Below, piece by piece: positions 40,301 to 50,218 of a DNA stretch of 64,000 nucleotides. The DNA comes from Siniperca chuatsi (Eukaryota > Chordata > Actinopteri > Centrarchiformes > Sinipercidae). Below the pieces are notes generated by a model. That model was not told the DNA's origin. It did no database searches and saw nothing but the letters and a program-made list of their open reading frames with translations. Where the stretch lies: positions 20,393,733-20,457,732 of the forward strand of contig NC_058052.1 in the NCBI RefSeq assembly GCF_020085105.1, read 5' to 3'. Every line of letters starts with the position of its first letter. Position 1 is the stretch's first letter. Position numbers and translations under genes: made by a program.

Positions 40301-42006
40301 GTACCTCAAAACTGTACAGTACAGTTTAGTACAGTACTTGAGGAGTAAATGTACTTAGTTACTTTCCATCACTGCTGATATACACTGCAACACCCTTCTT
40401 AACAAGTAGTTCAGTCCTATGTTCAACATTCAAGACTTTTCTTTAAAAAAGATTTGATTTATTGTGATAAGTGATATCACTCCACTGGTAGATTTTTTAA
40501 AACTTGTTTAAAGAAAAGATCTTAGGACTCAACAATAGACTAAATGACTGGTTGAAGTTTTTTTGTTTGTTGCTTTAATATGTTCTTCTTTGGATGAGAA
40601 AATATTGTAAAAAACTAAAATCTGCATCAAGAGTAAAAAGAAAGAAAGAAACACTGTGAATGTTTGCACTGTTAGACGTAGATCCACTGTACATGTCTGT
40701 GTGTGTGTGTGTAATGTCTCACATCTTCCACTGGATGTAGTACTGCAGTGATGTGCTGTTGGTGGGCGGAGTCCAGCGCAGGATGTTTTTGTAGTCCACA
40801 GAGTCAAACTTCACCTGGGTGGGTGGAGCGAGCTTCTCTGGAACTTAATGATTACGTAGTGGTTTATAATTAAATAAGACCATCAATTAAATTCATTAAA
40901 AAGGTGACTGGTTGGTTGGTTAGTAAAATAATAATGGTGGTTATTATACAGCAGCTCGTTAGTAAAGAGCGAAAACTGCTTTACAAACAGGACAGTTGAA
41001 AAATGAAATAATAATGAAGTAAAACCCATTAAAAATGATGGGAAAAGTGTGTTAAAACAAGGAATGATAGAACAGTTTTGTCCACATTAAAATAACACTA
41101 CCGGTTATTTGGTGTATTATATTTTGACCCTGGGATCAGAGATGTTTCAAAGACAAAAAAAAGAGAAATAAAATAATTTTCCTTGCAAAGGTTTGGCTGG
41201 ACCTTTTTCTCCTTAGAAAGACTCGAAATATCAGAGCATGTTACACACTCACATCACCGTCTTTATTTTGATTCCTGACCACAGACACCATTCTCTCCTG
41301 GGCCAGGACATTTACTAAAGTAAGTAACATTTCTACTTTGTTCTCAGCTTAAACAAATCTGTTTCCTGTTGTGTTGGTGATTGATGATGACTGACATTTT
41401 CACTGATGTCCATGAATAATTTAGAGACAAAGAACTTACTGTTTGTTGTACTACACCCTTACAATATATAACATCATTTGTGATTCATTTCATTTACAGC
41501 TTAATATCAGTCCTATTATTTTGCTTTTCACGTTGGTCTGTTGCCTTTTATTAAATCCTGTCGTAGATTGCAGTGTAACACAACATGACATCAGTAAATA
41601 ACACAAGATGTTCAGATAAGGCAGATGATCACGAGTGCTTAGAATCTAGTATTTATAAGTTCTGTTGGTTTGTTTTTATTAGAGACCAGTACATTTAAAG
41701 TTACATTCCTTTATTCTGTTACAGCACCCATAAAACTCAGAATCTCCTCTCTGCTTAGTGTTTCAAACTTTACACAGTGATTTTCAAAACCTAAAGAGTG
41801 CTCTGAGAGAGAATTTGGAGATTCGGGGTGTTATTGGACAGAACTAAATCAGTGTGACTTTAAAATCAAATCAGTCAAGCAGTAACAACTGCAATCCACA
41901 TGTCATATATGTCATATAAACTATAAATATATCAGAGGTTACCTTGCTCTGTGACACAGACACCCAGGTTCCCCAGCAGCACAGCTCCGAGCAGCAGACG
42001 GGTCAT
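37218..42006 (-). CDS. il22ra2: interleukin-22 receptor alpha-2 (soluble IL-22 binding protein), 5 exons
   Basis: A secreted class II cytokine receptor (fish CRFB9) that binds IL-22 and blocks it from its membrane receptor. Minus-strand exons are 42006-41943, 40843-40723, 39908-39727, 38954-38812 and 37367-37218, with phases 1, 2, 1, 0 and a TGA stop at 37218; total 219 aa. Residues 1 to about 20 form a signal peptide (MTRLLLGAVLLGNLGVCVTE). Two fibronectin-III domains follow: D1 has VKFDSVDYKNILRWTPP, QWLDVDGCQG and CDLSAVTSD; D2 starts TKISPPVLKLNVT. Paired cysteines in both domains and NST/NVT glycosylation sites are visible. Translation stops straight after D2 with no membrane span, which is the hallmark of IL22RA2 as against IL20RA or IL22RA1. 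Human IL22RA2 isoforms are about 231-263 aa. It is tail-to-tail with map3k21, and ifngr1 lies upstream on the same strand. Confidence 0.9.
37711..38085 (-). repeat. teleost 'ctgcaactaacgatt' repeat family copy
   Basis: Its two ends carry the cgattaatc motifs of a family that elsewhere starts gggctgcaactaacgatta, and its middle has 'cggacaaaacaagacatttgaagac' type sequence. Other copies: 17000-17070, 18681-19062, 20600-20890, 57819-57965. Probably a non-autonomous DNA transposon. Confidence 0.55.
38780..38810 (+). repeat. (TG)n microsatellite at the il22ra2 exon 4 donor
   Basis: The TG tract abuts the exon 4 splice donor (GTACAC on the minus strand), so length changes would alter the first intron bases. 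Confidence 0.85.
38812..38954 (-). CDS. il22ra2: il22ra2 exon 4 (D2, first half)
   Basis: 143 bases, acceptor CTGCAG, donor GTACAC lying inside a CA/TG microsatellite. Encodes KISPPVLKLNVTEQGIVVRV and on to YKIYLIHTSGEE. Confidence 0.88.
39727..39908 (-). CDS. il22ra2: il22ra2 exon 3 (D1, second half)
   Basis: 182 bases, acceptor CTCAG, donor GTGAGT. YGEAQWLDVDGCQG, CDLSAVTSDPREWYYARVHA and WALSPRFSPRWDS align by eye with the human IL22RA2 segments YGQRQW, CDLTSETSD and MTPRFTPWWE. Confidence 0.92.
40195..40375 (-). repeat. common teleost dispersed repeat, fragment
   Basis: tgcctctgaattgtagtgga, gtagaagtataaagtatcag, aagtacaagtacctcaaaac and tacttagttactttccatca are recognisable parts of a family abundant in percomorphs. 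Related to 34629-34760 in the other orientation; in il22ra2 intron 2. Confidence 0.55.
40723..40843 (-). CDS. il22ra2: il22ra2 exon 2 (D1, first half)
   Basis: 121 bases, acceptor TTAAG, donor GTGAGA. Encodes PEKLAPPTQVKFDSVDYKNI then LRWTPPTNSTSLQYYIQWK, the class II receptor D1 opening. The intron acceptor has a weak pyrimidine tract; a second AG six bases further in would break the frame. Confidence 0.88.
41943..42006 (-). CDS. il22ra2: il22ra2 exon 1 (signal peptide)
   Basis: 64 bases, 21 residues plus one base, all signal peptide. Donor GTAACC. A TTTAAAA box about 105 bases upstream (plus 42110-42116) could be a TATA-like element for a short leader. Confidence 0.88.
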
Positions 42007-42662
42007 GGCGTTGATGCTGTTGGTGGACGACAGACAGGCCAACAAACACAACGAGCCACACTGGACTGATGATGCAGACAGCCGCCTTTAACATGCCATC
42101 AACTTCCCCTTTTAAATTCCATGAAGCATGGACCATTTATGGCATTTCTGACACTGTGACAATGTTACATGGTTCGTCATTATACTCTGTCTTTTTTTTT
42201 TTACAGAAGTACATTTGTGTGCAATTTACATGTGACAGGCTTCATTACAAAACACTGACGAATCACTTACTGCCTCATCTGTGCTGTGATTTTGTATGTC
42301 TACATACAACTTTAGACTCTGTATGTTGTTGGCAAACCACAAACCCTACATGTAATGATGCATTCACTGAACAATAACAATGAAGACTCCACCTTCAGTC
42401 TTCCTGGATTCAGTCTCAAGTTTTATCCGGTGGAGATGGTTTAAAAGTCTTGGAGCTGAATGAGTTTTTGCTTCTGCTCGGCTTGTTCTTGAACCATCAG
42501 GTGGTGGACAGAATATTTTTTAAAACAAAGAGTACTGACAGGTGTAATGGCATAAATACATTGTAGGCACGGCACACAATCGCATGACATTAAGAAACCA
42601 GAGAGAAAAATTAAAACTGGCAAGTAAAATATGTGAAAAATGTGACTATTCATTGTTCAACA

Positions 42663-44322
42663 CAGTGGTTCCTAAGCTTTTTCTGTCATGCCTCCCTTTG
42701 AAAGCTGAATGCATGTCCCCCACCACCACGTAAACTAATTCCATTTTTATTAATCATTTATACATATATAGTAGATAACAAACAATAGTAATTCCATTTT
42801 CTTTTAATGTATTTCTCTTATCAGTTTCTGTGTAAAAATGTAAGTTAAACTTAACCCAAATTGCCAGAGTTTTTAGACACGAAAGACACAAAGCTGCTCC
42901 TGCTACATTGACAGTAAATCTGAGAGCAAAACAGGCTTCTTCGTACTTTGGATTTTACTGACATTTTTGCTTAATGAGCATCACTTGTTTGTTTTTTCTC
43001 AACACTAAGCAGACATTTAAAGGTCACATCTAAAATAATGTAAAAGTAGGTGTGAATGTCCATTTTAATAGGCCTTTTTTCACAGCAGACATTTTGACTT
43101 GTCATTGTAGGAAAAGCAAAGGTGTTACTAATAACATTATTGATGGCGCTGTTCTAATCAAGTGTCACAGTAAGCTATGAGCGTGTAACAGTGAGCCAGA
43201 ATGTACAATACCAGGACCCTGTGCCTGAAACAAAATGGAATTCAGCCATCATTCATTTTATTATTTACATGTGTTTCCTACTGTGATGTGTCATGAGAAA
43301 GGCCTATTATTACATTCTTCAAATTAAGCTCTGTGCGTTCTGCGAGAACATATTTCACTTAACAGCCCTTTGTTTGTTCTCTGAAGGTTAGAAGAATTAC
43401 TACACTGCATTTGTTACTGGAATGAGTGATAACTATCTGTTGACCAAACATTTTACTGGAAACATCAACAGTTTACTGGAAATGTGTTACATAATGAATC
43501 TCAGTGCAACAACTATCTGTAAATACTGTATATGTGTGAGAGAGAGAGAAAGAAGGAGGGGTGACATTGTATCTACTTCTTTTCTCGCACTTTATGCTTC
43601 CACTTCGTGTTAATTATTAATTATATTGTGGTATTGTAATGGGTTTATAAATATTTACAGAAGCTACTGAGATTATATTGTTATGTCATGCAGAACATTA
43701 ACTTAAATCCTGACTGTGCAAATTAAAATCCATATTTGACAACTTACCAAGTGAGCAGAGAAGTCTAAACAGTTAGCTAAAATAGCCAAAAGTAATAGAT
43801 AAATGGCTGAAATATAATTAAAAGTATTGCATAAATGGCTGAAATTGTTAGCTAAAAGTAATGGATAAACGGTTGAAAAAGCTAAAAGTAATGGATAAAT
43901 GGTTGAAATTGTTAGCTAAAGATAATGGATAAATAGTTTGAAATAGCTAAAAGTAATAGATAAATGGTTGAAATTGTTAACTAAAAGTAATGGATAAACA
44001 GTTGAAAATGTTAAAAGTAATGGATAAACAGTTGAAAATGTTAAAAGTAATGGATAAATACTTGAAGCATACAGCTCCTGCCAATTCAAGTAGTAGTAAC
44101 ACAAATGCAAACTTGACCAAACTGACCTAAAAATTACATTTCAACTGTATAAAAAATGTATTTTAACAATATCCACCTTTATATAATTAATAGTGTAACA
44201 TAACATCCAGCTTGAATTCAGTTCAAATGAACACATTTTAAACATGAGGGGTGGTGTTGATGAAGGGGTACTTGTGTTCATCTGACAGGGCTGTGGGGGT
44301 AGCCTATATCAGGGAACCACTG
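42663..44322. mobile_element. 1.66-kb non-autonomous DNA transposon, CAGTGGTTCC ends
   Basis: Left end cagtggttcctaagcttttt; right end read in reverse cagtggttccctgatatagg. Just inside lie the 'cttttctgtcatgcctccct' and 'gggtacttgtgttcatctga' segments of a hAT-like family I recognise in fish. No transposase frame. It carries an internal minisatellite (43771-44066). No clear target-site duplication was found. Confidence 0.6.
43771..44066 (+). repeat. AT-rich minisatellite
   Basis: About nine imperfect units of roughly 31-37 bases built on gctaaaagtaatggataaa and tggttgaaattgtta. The last two units are nearly identical (gttaaaagtaatggataaac), suggesting recent slippage or unequal exchange. Confidence 0.8.
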
Positions 44323-45007
44323 CTGTAGATTACGAGAAACCCTCAGCTCTTCTACCTGCAAACCAGATTCCAATAATCAATTGAGGATGCACAACTTATA
44401 GTGAAGTCTGTTATTGACTGTTACTGGAAACAAAAAAAGGTTTCCCTACTCCCACACACACACAGCAAAGAGGAAGGAAACCACCAACAGACATCTATGC
44501 AAACACACACACAAAAGACGTCTCCCTTGTCACTCAAATTACTGGTTTCAGAGGAAGGAACGTGGATTGCTCAAATGTCATGAAACATCATGACAGACAC
44601 GCTTCTTCCCTCATATAGTAACGCTACATGACAGAATCTGATGTAGTGATTTAAATAGTGGGTCAGTCCCCGCAGCAATAACTCAGATGTCATTTGCTTG
44701 CTTAACTACGCTGATATAGCAACTTCCCTTCCTTTAATGGGTAGCATTTCACATAAAGTAATAAACACAAGATGAGATTGGGGACAACATATTTGGGTCG
44801 CACACAAACTTCAATTTTCATCCATCACAACATCCTTTCATGTTTTTGACTACATCCGTCATTAGAACAGGATACAAGCAGAACAAGACAGAAAATACAC
44901 ATCTTAATATTTATTGAAATGGTGTAATGCAAAAAAAAAATGACAACACAGGAAACAGTACGTGGACGAAGCCACAGAGATAACCAGGCAGATACTGAGA
45001 CTCCCAC

Positions 45008-45905
45008 ATGAAACAAACTTCAAGGACTGCCTTCTTTCACCTACGTAACATTGCAAAAATTAGGATAATCCTGTCTCAAAATGATGCAGAAAATGAAAAA
45101 CTAGTGCATGCATTTGTTACTTCTAGGCTGGACTATTGCAATTCCTTATTATCAGGCTGCCTGAATAAGTCCTTTAAGAGTCTCCAGTTGATCCAGAATG
45201 CTGCGGCACGTGTGCTGACAAGAACTAGAAGAGATCATATTTCTCCAGTATTAGCTTCGCTGAACTGGCTCCCTGTAAAATCCAGAACAGAATTTAAAAT
45301 CCTTCTCCTCACCTACAAAGCCCTTAATGGTCAGGTACCGTCATATCTTAAAGAGAAAAGGTTTCAGTCGTAGTCATCTGGACACTGTTTTCAGAATCAA
45401 GACGTTTCGGCTCCCATCCGGAAGTCATTCTCAATTGTGAAAATGGTCTGGGAACTCCTCCCTGAGGGTAGGGCCTAAGCAACACAGATTAGCTTAAATT
45501 TCTGAGTTCTCAGACCATCTTCACAATTGAGAATGACTTCCGGATGGGAGATGAAACGTCTTGATTCTGAAAACAGTGTCCAGATGACTACGACTGAAAC
45601 CTTTTCTACGATGGAACACTCCTGGACAAATGAGGGACTACACAGTCTCATATCTTAAAGAGCTCATAATACCTTATTACCCGACTAGTACGCTGTGCTC
45701 CCAGGATGCAGGGTTACTTGTGGTTCCTAGAGTCTCCAAAAGTAGGATGGGAGCCAGAGCTTTCAGCTATCAAGCTCCTCTCCTGTGGAATCAGGTCACA
45801 GTTTGGGTTCAGGAGGCAGACACCATCTCCACATTTTAGAGTAGGCTTAAGACTTTCCTCTTTGATAAATCTTTTAGTTAGGGCTGGCTTGGGTGAGTCC
45901 TGAAC
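45008..45905 (+). pseudogene. LINE reverse-transcriptase C-terminal fragment (L2-like), interrupted
   Basis: The frame reads FVTSRLDYCNSLLSG, LQLIQNAAARVLTRTRRDHI, SLNWLPVKSRTEFKILLLTY and KALNGQVPSYLKE, the well-known C-terminus of teleost L2-type LINEs. It is broken by an insertion at 45356-45647 and resumes in the same phase (ARAFSYQAPLLWNQ), then decays. The catalytic RT core is missing. The element's 3' region probably runs to about 46180 and ends in short AT repeats. Confidence 0.8.
45356..45647. mobile_element. 292-bp foldback insertion inside the LINE, 15-bp target duplication
   Basis: Flanked on both sides by tcatatcttaaagag (45341-45355 and 45648-45662). Inside, two arms of about 105-110 bases (from 45356 and up to about 45609) are near-perfect reverse complements (ggtttcagtcgtagtcatct and agatgactacgactgaaacc), separated by a loop of about 45 bases. 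After the right arm comes a unique 38-base segment (tggaacactcctggacaaat). Confidence 0.75.
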
Positions 45906-46539
45906 CATCCCTAAGTTATGGTGCTATAGGTCTAGACTGCTGGGAGACTTCCCATGATGCACCTCTCTCCATTGGTATGCATTCTTATCCCATTACTGCA
46001 TGTTACGAACTCTGCATCTTCTCTCTCCCGTAGTTTTGTGCTTTCTTGTCTCTCTCCTCTCTCCTGTTACTTTCAGCAGGTATTTCTGCCTCTGGAGCTG
46101 CAGAGACCGGATCTGCGATTTCAAGGCACCGTCTTCCTGCTCGACAACCGCTACTACAATTATTATTATTGTTAGTCTTATTACTATTATTCCTATCACT
46201 ATTAGTATTATGTTATTAATATGAATATTACCACTACCACTACATTATTATTATTTTTAAATTCTATGTGGAATTTGCATTGTGCTACTGTATTCTCTCT
46301 CTCTCTCTCAATTCAATTCAATTGGGCTTTATTGGCATGGGAAACAGACGTTAACATTGCCAAAGCATGTATGAAATAAAACATACACATAAACAGAAGA
46401 CGTGCTATTAAAATATATACAGGTAGGTAAGATAATAATGATATTTAAAAAAAAATGTAGACATGCAGTTAAAAATACAAATAAGTGAAAACATACACAT
46501 TGCAACTTTTTTTCATTTTGTCATTCACTGTCCCTCAGG

Positions 46540-47490
46540 TTGTGGCATGCTGATAGATATTAGGCAGCAAGATATGCCCTGTCTCCTTCTCCTAGGAGTA
46601 TTTTTAATTTTGAGAGCTCATTAGAGTTGAACTTGTTAAAGTAAATTAAATGTTCCTTATTTCACTGAATGTTGTACATTGTAGGAGGAAGTGCATATCT
46701 GTCTCAACCTCACCTGTCCAACAGTGACCACATATTCTGTTTTCTTTTGGTTGTTATGATTTTTTGCATCTTCCTTTTTCGATTACCAGTTTGTGGTCAC
46801 TGAGCCTGTACTTGGTTAGGATCTGTCTCTGCTTTCTGTTTCTGACAGTAGAGAGATATTCTGCCAATTCATCATCTCTTTAGGGCCAGATAACATTCTG
46901 ATCTACTTTGGCTTTTAGTTTCTTCTTTCCAGTGTTCCAAATAGGTTTCTTTACATTGCATTATAATTTGATTGGTGTTTGGAAAGCATTGTTGTTGTGA
47001 CGCTGGTCAGAATGTGTCTGAGAGGGGGCAGTTAGTCTCAGCACCACTTGAAATATTGTGCAAAATTCTCTGTTTATTAATACTTATATTACTGCTGTGC
47101 AATATCCACTGCCTCATAATCTGGTTAATCTGCTACACTGAATTTGACAGTACTCGTTACTGCACTATTACTTATATTTTTACATTGTATTATACCGTAC
47201 TATACTTAACCTGTAAATCCACTTTTGTACTTTACACTAGCTGTTATACTTTATATCCACTTTTGTACTTAATTTATCTTAGCTGTATTATATTTTGATT
47301 TGCACATCTCTTATATTTTACTAGAAATAATTGTCTCGTTGCAGACTTAATTATTTCTATTCTATTAGTACTGACATGATAGTGAGCAGCTGAAACGAAA
47401 GAGTTTCCCCTCGGGGTTCAATAAAGTATTTCTGATTCTGATGTAGTGCTTGTTCAGTAGAATAAGGTCATCAGCGTAAAACAGATTTCA
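46540..47490 (-). pseudogene. second LINE remnant on the minus strand (RT YADD and C-terminus)
   Basis: On the minus strand, 47481-47455 reads FYADDLILL, the catalytic YxDD motif of reverse transcriptase. Further on, 46880-46650 reads RQILTKYRLSDHKLVIEKGR and RICGHCWTGEVETDMHFLLQ, a Cys/His C-terminal module of fish LINEs. Stops and frameshifts occur and most of the linker is missing. Another repeat (about 47040-47441) is inserted between the two parts. A recognisable 3' tail (ctttattggcatggg, plus strand) lies at 46325. Confidence 0.7.
47040..47441 (+). repeat. retroposon tail inserted in the minus-strand LINE
   Basis: Ends gagtttcccctcggggttca then ataaagtatttctgattctg, the standard 3' end of many teleost retroposons. 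It has a T-rich body with repeated ctatt/ttatac words and lies in the orientation opposite to the LINE around it. Confidence 0.55.
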
Positions 47491-49218
47491 CCTCTCTATG
47501 TGGGAGGAAGAGGCCAGGAGCAGCATATTGATCCAACGGTACAGCAGGTTTATTTATATACGCATTTAATAAAGTCAGACATAAACTGCCGCCCTGACTA
47601 ACACTTCTCTGGGTGAATCTCTCTCAAAGTTTTGAAAAACAACTTTCTCTCAAAAGAAAATACACAAACCAGTAATACAAATTCTCTCTCCCTAAATACA
47701 AAACAAAAATAAGTGCTATATATATATATAAACTCAAAAACTGACACAGAAAGAAGGCACAATACAAAGTAAAAATAAAAGACTGCCTAATGTTACATCA
47801 CATCACTGTATCCTCCACTGCAAGATAGCCATTCATTTCATGAAAAAAAAAATTAACTGCAGTTCTTAAACTGCAAATGAAACACAAAATAAGTGTTCCA
47901 AATTCAAAGTCTGTGTCACTGTGTTAATTGTTCAATAAAGTTTTTAATTCATCTCACATTACAGAAGTTGAAACACCATCTAACTTCCATTACACTGCGA
48001 CTTTAAGGTGCTACAGTTCAAGGTAAGGTAGAAAACACACAAGTGCAAATAAGCAAGAGGACATTTTCAGTATTTGTAAGATATGGGATTGCCTGCGTGC
48101 ATGAAACAGATGAAAATACATGATACTGTATGATAGAAATGTTTATGAACGCATATGTAAATGTTATTATTACTACTATTGTTAGTATTTCAAAATGTAG
48201 TACAGGAGATAAAGCACAGTTAAGTCCCTTTTAATCATTGTATATGATTCACTGCAGTGAAGTCTTGAAAGTTGAGTTTGTACGTGATGAAGCTAACAGG
48301 TAACAAGTGAAGGATTAGTTGTTTTTTAAAGCAACAGTTAAAATCCCTGCAACTACATTCAGGCACACACTGATGGGAGAAAAGTTAGTTTAAAAAACAA
48401 ACAAAACAGAGTATAGAGACGTGCAACAGACAATACAAGACGTAACAATGTTCTGGGTGGCAGTTTCTAGATTTGCTAGTTATGGCTGCTAGGATACAAC
48501 TAGCCCACCTATTTGTTGATCCCATTAAAAAAATACAGATTTTATAAACTGTAATGATCTCAACACCCCATGCTGGAATTTAGCATGAACACTTACTGAA
48601 GCACTTATGATTTGAGCTCTTGTTTTTATGGAGGTTGAATGCACTTATTTTAAGTCACTTTGGACAGAAGTGTCTGCCATGTGAATGCAATGTACTATGA
48701 TGTAATTTATCATGTTAATATGAGGTACTTTCTCACCTACTAGCACAGTTAGGCCTGCAAAGTTTGTGATTGCCACAGGATTGACCATAGGCTGCAAGGG
48801 TAGAAACACAAATATCAGAAATTTAGTACTTATATACTGTATATAGATGGACAACATTACTGCACTGTTAACATTCTGGTGACTGATTTGATAATTACTT
48901 TTATCCATTTGACTTTATCAGCCTGGTGTAACTCTAGTTGCACTTGCTTTGCAATTTTTTTCTTAAAGGCTGCTTGTTGTACTGCTTTGACATATTAATA
49001 TAAGTGCAAAGAGAAATGTAACTCATGTCAAGGTGTACCAACAAGAAGGAAGTTCCTGATTCTACTTTTACTTGGCATTGAGATGGTGTGACAGTGAAAT
49101 AACACAAACTTAAATTTGTAATCACAACTCCATTGCAAGTTGCTGCTCAGATTACAGTTTTTCATAGTTTCATGACAGGTGATTGCAGGATTGCAGGAAA
49201 GTGCATATTCCGCAGTGT

Positions 49219-49602
49219 TCAGAGGACACCAGTTCCACCACCACGGTAGCCCTCAACCTGTTCACCTGGTGCTATTTCAACCACCACTGGACGTCTCTCG
49301 TAACCAGAGGGAGGCTCACTGAAGTTTGGTGTCTCATCTTCATCCAAGTTGCCGCCTTTCATGTACCCAGGTGCGTCGTCATTCTCTGCTTCCATGAGAT
49401 CACAAACACCTTCATCCTTGGTTGACAACCCCCCATTGTGCAGAAAGGGGTCAGGCTCAGTAGTAAAAGGAACATTAGGTGGGAATTCTTTCTCTTCTGT
49501 GGTTGACAGTAGAGGTGTGGGTGAGCTAGGCCCCACTTGAGGCACAACGATCGACTCTTGAACCACTCCAAAGGTCCACTGCTTCAGTCGACTCGTGATT
49601 GA
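49219..49602 (-). CDS. ifngr1: ifngr1 exon 7 (cytoplasmic tail, stop)
   Basis: 384 bases including stop. Begins SITSRLKQWTFGVVQESIVV, then an acidic, Pro-rich linker, GYMKGG, SGYERRPVVVEI and VEGYRGGGTGVL. The last two match the end of mammalian IFNGR1 in order and spacing. Confidence 0.92.
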   Translation of the reverse strand, partial: SITSRLKQWTFGVVQESIVVPQVGPSSPTPLLSTTEEKEFPPNVPFTTEPDPFLHNGGLSTKDEGVCDLMEAENDDAPGYMKGGNLDEDETPNFSEPPSGYERRPVVVEIAPGEQVEGYRGGGTGVL

Positions 49603-50176
49603 CTTTAAAGACACAAAAAGGAGTTGTTAGATTCATGCTGAAATTTAAAAACCTATTCCTTCATTGGGAATAAATTTTTATATGATTTTCAAACAAAATA
49701 ATTTAAATGAGGCTCATCAAATAAAACCAGAGTTGGTAGGATGAACATACTACAGATTGTGGTAAAGAAGTTGAGGGTCTGGTCCATTTTTGGTACACCA
49801 TGAAGAAGACTCCAAAAGCAGCTGCACCCAAGGCCAACACAATAGCCACGATGATGTAGATGTAATCTAGACAAAACAGATGTAAAAGTAAATACATTTA
49901 CAGACAGACTAATAGCCACACACACATCCTTGTACTTCCATCTTTGTGAGGACTGTCATTGACATAATGCATTTCCTAGCCCGTTACCTTAACCTTAACC
50001 ATAACTACTAAATGGCTAACAATAACCAAATTCTAATCTAACCCTTAAAACCAAGTCTTAACCTTCAAACAGCCCTTTGATGTTGTGAGGACCGGCCAAA
50101 AGGTCCTCACTTTCCAAAAATGACCTCCCTCTGTAGGTAGAAAAACGCATTTCAGTTCTCACTATGTAGCAAGTAC

Positions 50177-50218
<42 letters not shown>

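Noticed and set aside
41939-42136. 65-codon frame antisense/out of frame over il22ra2 exon 1
   Set aside because: The overlapping frame beginning at 42006 gives a clear signal peptide and fits the splice phases.
46972-47298. 108-codon plus-strand frame
   Set aside because: Hydrophobic-looking only because the T-rich retroposon tail encodes Leu/Ile/Tyr; lies inside transposon sequence.
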